Below are positions 6,317 to 12,741 of a stretch of 12,741 nt of DNA, piece by piece (position 1 is the first letter of the stretch; each line of letters starts with the position of its first letter). The stretch lies in NCBI GenBank assembly GCA_022712815.1, contig JAFLJW010000310.1:1-12741 (forward strand). The letters are read 5' to 3'. The stretch comes from Pseudodesulfovibrio sp. GTDB taxonomy: Bacteria > Desulfobacterota > Desulfovibrionia > Desulfovibrionales > Desulfovibrionaceae. The notes under the pieces are model-generated. The model was not told where the DNA came from and made no database searches. It saw only the letters and a program-made list of their open reading frames with translations. Made by a program: the position numbers and the translations under genes.

Positions 6317-9169
6317 TCAGTGTAACTGGCGCGAGGCGAGTTTGCTGAACAATCCTTTCTTTTCCATTAGCTCGGCAAAGGTGCCGGATTCCACTACCTG
6401 TCCCTGCTGCATGACATAGATGCGGTCGGCGTCCTCAATGGTGGAAAGCCTGTGAGCAACCACGATACGGGTGGCGTTGATGTGGCGCAGGTTGCTCATG
6501 ACCTTGGCCTGACTGGTATTGTCCAGACTGCTGGTGGCTTCATCAAGCAGGAATATCTTCGGCTTTCTGGACAGGGCGCGGGCAATCATGATGCGCTGCT
6601 TCTGGCCGCCGGAAAAGGTGCTGCCGCCATGGGGAACAAAGGTATGCATCCCCATGGGCATGGCGCGGATTTCTTCGTCTACGGCAGCCAGCTTGGCGGC
6701 TTCCCAGGCGTCTTCTTCTGTGGCGTCCTTGCTGGCACCCATGATGTTGAAATAGACGTTACCCTGAATCAGGTCGCCGTTCTGAATCACTGATCCGATC
6801 TGTCTGCGGATCTTGATCGGGTCCATGCGGCGTATGGGCTTGCCGTCGAACAGCACCGCTCCCGATGCAGGCTGGTGGAAGCCGAGCAGCAGTTTGAGCA
6901 GGGTTGATTTCCCCGACCCGCTGGGACCGACAATGGCTATGAACTCGCCCGGAGCGGCCTTGATGGAGACTCCGCGCAGTGACGGCTGGCGTGCGCCCTC
7001 ATAGGCGAAGCTGATGTTGACGGCTTCCACTGCGCCGTTCAATGTGCCGGGGTCTTCCAGAGCGGCGTGGGTTTCCGGCTTGGCGTCGAGGATGGGCTTG
7101 GCCCGCTGGTACATGGGTTTGATGAAGATCAGCGACACACCCACGGAAGCGAGGGAGGCCACCGCGCCGGTCAACTGGCCCATGGCCGAATTGAAACAGA
7201 GGAAACTGCCGAGCGAAAGATTCATGTACATGCCGGTCAGGATGAAAAGGCCAAAGACGATGAGGCTTGAGAACAGCGGCAGACCAGTGGAATAGACCGT
7301 GACCACATTGGTTCCCTTGCCAATGGAGTAGGTGATCTTGCGCAGTTCGGAAAAGCTTTCCATCCACTGAGCAAAGGCGTTGGTCTCCGCTCCGGCGGCG
7401 CGTAGCTTGTTGATGCCGGTGATGAGTTGCAATTCCAGTCCGGCCAGCTTGCCGATTACGTTCTGGACCTTGGATTGAAACTTCATCTGCGCTTTCATAA
7501 TCATGTAGGTGAAGAAAAGCGTGACCAGCAGGATGGTAAATACGGCTAGTGAGAGTTGCCATGAGTAGACAGCGAGCAGGCCGAGGTTGGTCATGGCGAA
7601 GGTGGACGAGAGCAGGGTTATCAGCATGGTGCCGGACAAGGTCTGGCGGATGCCGTCCACAGCCATGACCCGGTTGGACAGGTCGCCTGCGGGAAATTGT
7701 TTGAAAAAGTCCACGGGCAGCTTGAGCAGTTTGCCGAACATGGATGACTGGAGCGAGACCTGCGCGCGAGTTTCCATGCGGAGCATGGCGATGTTTTTGG
7801 TCAACTCGAAAGTGGCACTGCCAATCACGATCATGAACAGCCCCAGCACAATTTGCCAGAGCATTCCGTGTTCACCGTTGGATATGACCTTGTCCACAGT
7901 GGCGGACATGGCCATGGGAATGCCGAATCCGGCCAGCCCGCCGAGCAGGCCCATGACGATTACGAGAGTCATCTCCCTGCCGCATCCCCTGAGGCTGTGC
8001 ATGGTCAGCTTGAGCGGTCCGAGTTCTCCCGGCGGAAGAGGCGGGTAAAGCTGCATGCCTTTTTCTTCGAGGAGAGCGGCGATTTTTTCGGTTACCGGCT
8101 CCTTGCGGCCTGTGACCGGGGAAAGCAAGTTGTAGCCTTTTTTGCCCGGAAGCAGGGCCACGGCTTCTCTGCCAGTGCCTGGTTTTTCCATGAAACCGAG
8201 CAATGGGCCGGAATCGTCCTCAAACCAGCGGCCGGAAAGGGTCACATCTCTGGCGTAGAACCCGTTGTGATTCAAAATATCTTCGAGTTGGCCTTCCATG
8301 TCCGGCTTGAGGCGGGGCGGGTCTGCCACCGTGCAGCCCAGCACCTTGGCAACGGCGCGAACAGCCTCGGTGAGACTTGGAATTTCTGTGGGGGTGGCGG
8401 CTTTCGGGTCGATCACCGCAGCGGCCAGATTGAGTGCCTTGGTGAATTCCCCGGAGCGGTGGCGGGAACTTTCCATGAGCCGCATGAGTTTGCCCAGGGC
8501 CATTTCCGAGAATTTCTCATAGGTCATGGTCACGGTCAGGGTGGCAAAGGCAGTGAACGCCTCGAAAAACAGGCCGGATTGGATCATATCCTGAGTGTCC
8601 ACGCAAATCAGGCGACCGCTCTGGTTCAATTCCACCCACATGTTTCCGGACAGGGGGCGGAAGGTCTCGCAGTCCAGTTCGCCGATGGCCAAGGCCTCGC
8701 CATAATGGCAGCTTCCCTTGTCCATGCGGAACCAGACCTCGCTCAAGGCAGATGCTTTCATGCCTGCGGGCAGACGGAAATTGCTTCCGGGCTTGAGCAT
8801 CTTGCTCACATCAGATGGCGGGATGCTCGGATTGATGTGGGCGGAAAGCTGCCGGACGGCGCTGGAAACGAGTTTGGCCGCCTCGTCCGGTTTGTCCTGA
8901 CACATCTCGATGAAGTCTTCGGTCATCATGGGAACCAGCTTGGCTCCGGGTGATGTCTCAAGAAAGACCTGTACTTTATCAGCCATTGTTTCGGACGAAA
9001 TGCCGAAAACATAGCCCCCCTTGGCAACACGCATGAGCATTTGGGAAGCACGCGGCAGGTCGCTGTCCGGGGCAGGCTCGACCATGACGGAGGCCTGCCC
9101 GTCTTCCACACGCCAGACCATGCCTGTGGAGTCGAGATCAATACGTCGTCTGGGGGTAGTGAAAGCCAT
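6317..9169 (-). CDS. NHLM/NHLP-type ABC exporter, permease/ATPase subunit without peptidase (ABC2)
   Basis: A 950-residue protein. Residues 1 to about 390 form a large soluble N-terminal region without the C39 catalytic motif. About 400-690 is a six-span exporter membrane domain, and about 710-950 is the ATPase. Visible motifs are Walker A GPSGSGKST (748-756), Q-loop Q796, signature FSGGQ (852-856), Walker B IFLLDE (872-877) and H-loop H906, so the ATPase looks intact. Length and layout fit the second ABC protein of 'nitrile hydratase leader microcin' export systems, thought to act with the C39-containing partner. Its ATG at 9169 directly follows the partner's TAG stop (9170-9172), with GGAGGG as ribosome site inside the partner's 3' end, so translation is likely coupled. 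Confidence 0.92.
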   Translation of the reverse strand: MAFTTPRRRIDLDSTGMVWRVEDGQASVMVEPAPDSDLPRASQMLMRVAKGGYVFGISSETMADKVQVFLETSPGAKLVPMMTEDFIEMCQDKPDEAAKLVSSAVRQLSAHINPSIPPSDVSKMLKPGSNFRLPAGMKASALSEVWFRMDKGSCHYGEALAIGELDCETFRPLSGNMWVELNQSGRLICVDTQDMIQSGLFFEAFTAFATLTVTMTYEKFSEMALGKLMRLMESSRHRSGEFTKALNLAAAVIDPKAATPTEIPSLTEAVRAVAKVLGCTVADPPRLKPDMEGQLEDILNHNGFYARDVTLSGRWFEDDSGPLLGFMEKPGTGREAVALLPGKKGYNLLSPVTGRKEPVTEKIAALLEEKGMQLYPPLPPGELGPLKLTMHSLRGCGREMTLVIVMGLLGGLAGFGIPMAMSATVDKVISNGEHGMLWQIVLGLFMIVIGSATFELTKNIAMLRMETRAQVSLQSSMFGKLLKLPVDFFKQFPAGDLSNRVMAVDGIRQTLSGTMLITLLSSTFAMTNLGLLAVYSWQLSLAVFTILLVTLFFTYMIMKAQMKFQSKVQNVIGKLAGLELQLITGINKLRAAGAETNAFAQWMESFSELRKITYSIGKGTNVVTVYSTGLPLFSSLIVFGLFILTGMYMNLSLGSFLCFNSAMGQLTGAVASLASVGVSLIFIKPMYQRAKPILDAKPETHAALEDPGTLNGAVEAVNISFAYEGARQPSLRGVSIKAAPGEFIAIVGPSGSGKSTLLKLLLGFHQPASGAVLFDGKPIRRMDPIKIRRQIGSVIQNGDLIQGNVYFNIMGASKDATEEDAWEAAKLAAVDEEIRAMPMGMHTFVPHGGSTFSGGQKQRIMIARALSRKPKIFLLDEATSSLDNTSQAKVMSNLRHINATRIVVAHRLSTIEDADRIYVMQQGQVVESGTFAELMEKKGLFSKLASRQLH

Positions 9170-11347
9170 CTACGTACCCTCCGTGGAGACGAGCTGGCTG
9201 TATTGCCCGTTTAGTTTCATGAGCGATTCATGGGTGCCGCGCTCAACGACTTTGCCGTTATCGAGGACGATGATTTCGTCGGCATCACGGATGGTGGAGA
9301 GCCGGTGAGCCACGATTAGGCAGGTGCAGCCCCGGCGGCGGATGTTGAAGTCCACCCGGAGTTCCTTGATCGTGTCGAGCGAATTGGTGGCCTCGTCCAG
9401 AATGAGAATGGCCGGATCGCAGACCAGAGCGCGGGCAATTTCCAGGCATTGCCGCTGTCCGCCGGACAGGTTGGTTCCGTTTTCGAGCAATATGCCGTCC
9501 AGACCGCCCGGCAGTCCGGCCACTACATCATAGATGGTTGCATCCTGACAGGCGCGAACCAGAGTTTCGTCGGTGATGGTGGGGTCCCATAGGGTGAGGT
9601 TTTCGCGGACCGAACCGCTGAACAGAAAAATTTGCTGGTCCACCATCTGAAGCGAATCCCGGATGACGAATTGCGGAATGTCGTCACGCGGAATTCCATC
9701 GATGAGTACTTTACCGGACCAGGGCTTGTAGAGTCCGGCCACGATCTTGGCAATGGTGGATTTTCCTGAACCGGAACCGCCCACCAGAGCCACCCGCGCA
9801 CCAGGGGCGAGGGTCAGGGAAAAGTTCTCGATGAGCGGCTCGCTCAAAGGGCTGTACCCGAAGGTGATATCCTTGAGTTCCACGCTGCCGTTGATGTTGG
9901 TCGCTTCAAGCATGACCGTTTCCTGATCGGCCATGAGGTCTGTTTCGTCGGTTTCTGCCGGGTGTTTGAGCACGTCGTCCAGACGGCGCATGCTCGCGCC
10001 AGCGTCCTGAAGTGACCCGGCCAGTGCGGTCAGTTGGTTGACCGGCTCGAACAACATGGCCGCAAACGCCTGAAATGCGACCAGTTCGCCGAGCGTCATT
10101 ACTCCGTTCATGACACGCACGGCACCCGCACCAAGGATGACCACGCTGGTGATGCCGGTCAGTACCACCGGGACCAGTCCCATCATATTGGAGAGCAGGC
10201 CGAGCTTCTGGGCGGACTGGACCGCGCTCGCGTGGTTGCCAGCCCAGAATGAGAAGACATCCTTTTCCATGCCCTGAGCCTTGATGGTGTCCATGGTTTG
10301 AAGCACGGCCATGGAGGTGGCGTCCACCTTGCCGCGCTCCTGGGCCATGCGCATGAATTCGTCATGGCGCAGCGGACCTGCATACTTGATCACCAATCCA
10401 TTGAGGGCGATGACCAGCAGGGCGAAGCCCGTCAGCATCCAGTCGTAGAAAAGCATGGCCAGAACATAGAAACTCGCCAGAAAAAGATTGAGTACGCCGG
10501 TGGTGAATTGGGTGGAGAGCAGCCCCGCGACCATCTCATTGAGGCGGCATCGCTGGGTGATTTCCGGGGCGTAGCGTTGGGAGAAAAATTTGGCTGGGAG
10601 TTTCAGGACATGCCACAGGAACGTGCTCGACGAGGTCAGCGTGAGCTTGGTCTGCATCTTGAGAATGTAATGTTGCTGTATCCAGGTCAGGGAGCAGCGG
10701 ATGAGCAGGGTCAGCAGCATGGCAAAGAGCATGGGGATTGCCCAGTCCACGTGACGTGCTACCAGAACCTTGTCTACGAAAATTTTGGAGAAAACAGGGA
10801 TGGCAAGGGATGGCAGCACCAGGAGCAGGCTCAGGCCCACGACCAGCCACATGGTATCGCGTTCGCCGGAGAGTCGTTCCTTGAGTCCCTCAATGATGCT
10901 GTAGGGCCGACCGCCTTTCTTGAAATCAGGACCGGGGGAGAATTCGAGAACCACCTCGGAATAATCGCGTTGGAATTCATCGTGGGTGACGCGTCGATGT
11001 CCATTGGCCGGGTCATTGAGGTAGACGTGCTTGTCGTTGCTTCCCTCGACCACAAGGAAATGGGAATTGCGCCAGAAGACGATGACCGGGAATGGTGTCT
11101 GCTTGAACAGGGTCTCGGCATCCCGACGGAAGCCTTTGGCCTCCAAGCCGTGCAGCCGGGCCGCTTTTATTACATTGGCCGCACGCGAACCATCGCGGTT
11201 GACGCCGCATTCCTCGCGCAATTCACTCAAGGGAACGTACAGACCATGGTAGCCGAGGATGCTCCCAAGGGAGGCAGCACCGCACTCGACTGCTTCCATC
11301 TGGAGTACAGTGGGAGTCTTGACTCGTTTCTTTGGGGGCGTATCCAT
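9170..11347 (-). CDS. NHLM/NHLP-type C39 peptidase ABC exporter (ABC1)
   Basis: A 725-residue exporter in the order peptidase, membrane, ATPase. Numbering from the ATG at 11347: the C39 peptidase has Q16 and C22 in 'LQMEAVECGA', H96 in 'NSHFLVVEG' and D112 in 'LNDPANG', so the catalytic set is complete. Membrane spans occupy about 165-430. The ATPase has Walker A GGSGSGKST (523-531), LSGGQ (627-631), Walker B ILILDE (647-652) and H681. Such proteins cut a leader after a double-glycine-like site and export the rest across the inner membrane. The frame is open to a TTG at 11374, but the ATG at 11347 is preferred because the family usually begins close to 'KKRVKTPTVLQMEAVECG' and because the candidate promoter at 11384-11410 would leave the TTG almost no leader. 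The likely cargo genes diverge from it, to the right. Confidence 0.93.
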   Translation of the reverse strand: MDTPPKKRVKTPTVLQMEAVECGAASLGSILGYHGLYVPLSELREECGVNRDGSRAANVIKAARLHGLEAKGFRRDAETLFKQTPFPVIVFWRNSHFLVVEGSNDKHVYLNDPANGHRRVTHDEFQRDYSEVVLEFSPGPDFKKGGRPYSIIEGLKERLSGERDTMWLVVGLSLLLVLPSLAIPVFSKIFVDKVLVARHVDWAIPMLFAMLLTLLIRCSLTWIQQHYILKMQTKLTLTSSSTFLWHVLKLPAKFFSQRYAPEITQRCRLNEMVAGLLSTQFTTGVLNLFLASFYVLAMLFYDWMLTGFALLVIALNGLVIKYAGPLRHDEFMRMAQERGKVDATSMAVLQTMDTIKAQGMEKDVFSFWAGNHASAVQSAQKLGLLSNMMGLVPVVLTGITSVVILGAGAVRVMNGVMTLGELVAFQAFAAMLFEPVNQLTALAGSLQDAGASMRRLDDVLKHPAETDETDLMADQETVMLEATNINGSVELKDITFGYSPLSEPLIENFSLTLAPGARVALVGGSGSGKSTIAKIVAGLYKPWSGKVLIDGIPRDDIPQFVIRDSLQMVDQQIFLFSGSVRENLTLWDPTITDETLVRACQDATIYDVVAGLPGGLDGILLENGTNLSGGQRQCLEIARALVCDPAILILDEATNSLDTIKELRVDFNIRRRGCTCLIVAHRLSTIRDADEIIVLDNGKVVERGTHESLMKLNGQYSQLVSTEGT

Positions 11348-11383
11348 GTATGTTATCTTTATACTTTTTTGCAATTGTCGTAA

Positions 11384-11410
11384 TTTGTATCAGCACATGG
11401 ATTTTGTCAA
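11384..11410 (-). promoter_or_regulatory. Candidate sigma-70 promoter for the exporter operon
   Basis: On the minus strand a perfect TTGACA (11405-11410) is followed after 15 bases by TACAAA (11384-11389), a 4/6 match to TATAAT. The spacer is short. Transcription would start near 11377, 30 bases before the ATG at 11347. The intergenic region (11348-11527) is AT-rich and must hold promoters for both divergent sides. Confidence 0.3.
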
Positions 11411-11499
11411 ATATGATTTTTTTTGGCAATGGGTGAAACTTTTTGGATTCCCGGTGCATCATAAAGAAAACGGGAAATCTCATTTAACTGCCGCAGGGA

Positions 11500-11510
11500 C
11501 GCCTGAGGCG
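11500..11510 (+). other. Short palindrome just before the RTX gene's ribosome site
   Basis: CGCCTGAGGCG is a perfect 11-base palindrome around a central G. It ends three bases before the AAAGGA ribosome site (11514-11519). With a one-base centre it cannot form a full RNA hairpin, so a protein-binding site is more likely than an RNA switch. It may also be chance. Confidence 0.2.
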
Positions 11511-11527
11511 ATGAAAGGAATATCGAT

Positions 11528-12265
11528 ATGACTAATGATTTCGAGAACAAGAATGACATGAACACTTCTTCCGATCAGCTCGACGACCTGCTTCAGGACG
11601 TGGCGGATGAGAGAGAGAAGAGTCTGCTTTCAAAGGCGTGGCACGCCTTGAGCGGGGTGGCTGGGGAAAAGTGTGGAATACCTGAACCTTCAAAGGAGCT
11701 TGAGATGATTTTTAAAAAGAGTCTTAGCCGTTCCCATGTGGACGAGGAACTGTCCGATGATGAACTTGAGATGCTGGCCGCAGCAGGTACTCAGGGTGAC
11801 ACTCTGACCGGTGATGCGGGTATGGATTTCCTCGTAGGTGGTTCTGGCGATGATGTCATAGCTGGTATGGGTGGCGATGATATTCTGGTTGGCAACAGCG
11901 GTGATGACACCATGAGCGGAGGCGAAGGGTGTGACTTCATTCTCGGCGGTTCTGGTGATGACGTCATGGATGGTGGTGCTGGCGATGATCGTATGTCCGG
12001 TGGTACTGGCAACGACACCCTGATCGGCGGAACCGGTAATGATGTCATGGCCGGAGGCTCCGGTGGTGACGTGTTTGTCTTTGATGCTAATAGCGGCAAT
12101 GACACCATCACGGATTTTAACCCCGCAGAAGACAGTCTTCAATTTCAGGGAATGGAAAACCATGACGTTTCCATGGTGATCGAGAACGGCAACACCATCA
12201 TCACCTACGGCAATTCGACCATTACCCTGATAGGTGTGGAACTGGATGAGGGAACATCCTGGTAG
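11528..12265 (+). CDS. RTX calcium-binding protein with bacteriocin-type N-terminal leader; likely exporter cargo
   Basis: A 245-residue acidic protein. Residues 1-87 form a leader-like region rich in charge, ending in EELSDDELEM (73-82) and LAAAG (83-87), a double-glycine-like cut site (A86-G87) as in Nif11/NHLP precursors. Residues 94-183 are ten in-register RTX nonapeptides (GGxGxDxLx type) that bind calcium and form a beta-roll. 'SGNDTITDFNPAEDSLQF' (189-206) and 'ENGNTI.....ITLIGVE' (219-238) are typical of the C-terminal end of secreted RTX proteins. Ribosome site AAAGGA, eight bases before the ATG. It diverges from the C39 exporter operon, so export after leader removal is likely, with folding outside the cell where calcium is high. 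It has C49 in the leader and C135 within a repeat, though RTX blocks usually lack cysteine. The mature role (adhesin, surface layer, toxin) is unknown. Confidence 0.88.
   Translation: MTNDFENKNDMNTSSDQLDDLLQDVADEREKSLLSKAWHALSGVAGEKCGIPEPSKELEMIFKKSLSRSHVDEELSDDELEMLAAAGTQGDTLTGDAGMDFLVGGSGDDVIAGMGGDDILVGNSGDDTMSGGEGCDFILGGSGDDVMDGGAGDDRMSGGTGNDTLIGGTGNDVMAGGSGGDVFVFDANSGNDTITDFNPAEDSLQFQGMENHDVSMVIENGNTIITYGNSTITLIGVELDEGTSW
11807..12076 (+). repeat. Ten tandem 27-base RTX nonapeptide repeats
   Basis: Residues 94-183 of the RTX protein divide without gaps into ten nine-residue units, such as VGGSGDDVI, VGNSGDDTM, SGGTGNDTL and IGGTGNDVM. The DNA copies have diverged at synonymous positions, so this is an old coding repeat rather than a recent slippage array. 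Some units deviate: one has Cys in the sixth position (SGGEGCDFI) and the last has Gly-Asp instead of Asp-Asp. Confidence 0.9.
12173..12262 (+). repeat. C-terminal module, copy 1 (in the RTX protein)
   Basis: Thirty codons (residues 216-245) ending in Trp. They align without gaps to 12569-12658 in the next gene, with 17 of 30 residues identical, including ENGNTI, ITL, GVE and the final Trp. Confidence 0.8.
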
Positions 12266-12350
12266 CTAAGGGGTGTATGAGGATTGAGTCTGATATTGTT
12301 AGTTTTTTGTGATTTCATAACGGTGTGTCAACATCATAAACCGGTAAAGC

Positions 12351-12356
12351 AGAGGG
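12351..12356 (+). promoter_or_regulatory. Ribosome binding site deciding the start of the small leader protein
   Basis: AGAGGG lies five bases before the ATG at 12362. The frame is open back to an ATG at 12284, but that adds 26 hydrophobic, unrelated residues and has no comparable ribosome site. The Nif11-like domain begins right after 12362. Confidence 0.6.
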
Positions 12357-12361
12357 TTATC

Positions 12362-12676
12362 ATGAAGACCAACGAAGCAAAACTTTACCAGAAAATCATG
12401 AGTGACAGGATCGTCCAGGCTGAGCTTCTCAAGGCCGGGAGTGAAACCGAACGCATCGAGATCATTGTCAGGCAGGGGGAATCCCATAGTTTGTCCGTGC
12501 CCCCGGAAGCAGTGCATGGTTTTCTCATGCGCGGCCATAATGAAGAGCTTTCCGATGTCGAACTGGAAATGGTGGTCGAAAACGGCAACACGATTGTCAC
12601 AGATGGTCAGACAGTCATTACCCTGGAAGGCGTGGAAATGAACAAGGATCAGGTCTGGGCGCACGTGGATAACTAA
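12362..12676 (+). CDS. Nif11-like leader fused directly to an RTX-type C-terminal module
   Basis: A 104-residue protein. Residues 6-70 resemble a Nif11 leader: an amphipathic 'LYQKIMSDRIVQAELLKAG' helix, a second helix 'ETERIEIIVRQGE', a 'PPEAVHGFLM' helix and the conserved EELSDVELEM end (61-70). Residues 70-99 are a second copy of the C-terminal module of the preceding RTX protein (17 of 30 identical, same final Trp). No RTX repeats lie between, and the usual Gly-Gly/Ala-Gly cut site after ELEM is missing (VVENG follows). It lies 96 bases after the RTX gene and is probably cotranscribed with it. It could be a leader-bearing helper or cap for the RTX cargo, a small cargo of its own, or a decayed deletion product. 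An intact frame and a good ribosome site argue against simple decay. Confidence 0.8.
   Translation: MKTNEAKLYQKIMSDRIVQAELLKAGSETERIEIIVRQGESHSLSVPPEAVHGFLMRGHNEELSDVELEMVVENGNTIVTDGQTVITLEGVEMNKDQVWAHVDN
12569..12658 (+). repeat. C-terminal module, copy 2 (in the small leader protein)
   Basis: This is the partner of 12173-12262. It starts at M70, the last residue of the leader motif EELSDVELEM, so leader and module meet exactly at this methionine. Confidence 0.8.
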
Positions 12677-12688
12677 GGATGGATTTTG

Positions 12689-12741
12689 ATGGCATACCGA
12701 CTTCGCATACTTACCCCTGCCGAGGCCCGAACTTTCTCGCG
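12689..12741 (+). CDS. Unidentified protein, N-terminus only (cut by window)
   Basis: Seventeen codons, beginning MAYRLRILTPAEARTFS, run off the right edge. AAGGAT (12675-12680), overlapping the previous gene's stop codon, is a fitting ribosome site eight bases before this ATG and favours it over the ATG at 12679 in another frame. It lies 12 bases after the small leader gene and would be cotranscribed with it. Too little is visible to name it. It is not recognisable as the HlyD-type adaptor expected in NHLM systems. Confidence 0.5.
   Translation, partial: MAYRLRILTPAEARTFS

Noticed and set aside
7853..8953. 366-residue plus-strand open frame inside the ABC2 gene
   Set aside because: It lies entirely antisense to a well-supported ABC exporter and has the composition of a reverse-strand shadow in GC-rich coding DNA.
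10298..11383. 361-residue plus-strand open frame opposite the C39 exporter gene
   Set aside because: It is antisense to a gene with complete peptidase and ATPase motifs, and its sequence lacks any recognisable domain.
11449..11465. Possible sigma-54 promoter before the RTX gene (TTGGATTCCCGGTGCA)
   Set aside because: The GG-to-GC spacing is nine bases rather than ten, and the -24 half is poor.
11807..12076. CRISPR or minisatellite reading of the 27-base repeats
   Set aside because: The units are contiguous without spacers, in frame, and encode canonical RTX nonapeptides.
11690..12163. 157-residue open frame on the minus strand opposite the RTX gene
   Set aside because: It is the antisense shadow of the RTX repeats; the repetitive composition keeps the frame open. 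The plus-strand frame has a ribosome site and clear RTX motifs.
12284..12361. N-terminal extension of the small leader protein from the ATG at 12284
   Set aside because: The extra residues are unrelated to Nif11 leaders, and the ribosome site AGAGGG serves the ATG at 12362.

Overview
The window comes from a sulfate-reducing deltaproteobacterium of the Desulfovibrio/Pseudodesulfovibrio type. I infer this from gene content, above all a Tmc transmembrane electron-transfer cluster controlled by a sigma-54 activator. Every gene from position 1 to about 11350 is on the minus strand. From 11528 to the right edge the genes are on the plus strand. No gene-free stretch exceeds about 180 bases.

Left block (1-5014, minus, transcribed right to left): a PAS/AAA+/Fis sigma-54 activator; then, behind a near-consensus -24/-12 promoter at 3499-3514, a NifX/NafY-like small protein, a tryptophan-rich repeat protein (TmcD-like), a cytochrome b-type membrane subunit (TmcC-like), and an iron-sulfur subunit with two 4Fe-4S motifs and a CCG domain (TmcB-like), which is cut by the left edge. 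This looks like one regulated electron-transfer operon with its own activator. The partner cytochrome c3 (TmcA) is not in the window. A long imperfect palindrome lies between tmcC and tmcB, and two GC-rich hairpins lie before tmcD.

Middle block (5160-11347, minus): a peptide-export operon of the NHLM/NHLP type. It has a C39-peptidase ABC exporter, an abutting second ABC exporter subunit with a large N-terminal domain, and, 14 bases further on, a type I periplasmic-binding-protein homologue (LivJ fold), which is unusual company for an exporter.

Right block (11528-12741, plus): genes diverging from the exporter. The first encodes a 245-residue protein with a leader-like N-terminus ending in ELSDDELEM-LAAAG, ten in-register RTX calcium-binding nonapeptides and an RTX-type C-terminal module. 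The second encodes a 104-residue protein joining a Nif11-like leader (ELSDVELEM) directly to a copy of that same C-terminal module, with no RTX repeats. A third gene is cut by the right edge.

The most novel part is the exporter plus cargo set. A bacteriocin-type leader-peptidase exporter appears to be paired with an RTX beta-roll cargo and a repeat-less leader/cap protein, and no peptide-modifying enzyme is visible. The pairing is inferred from divergent adjacency and leader features.
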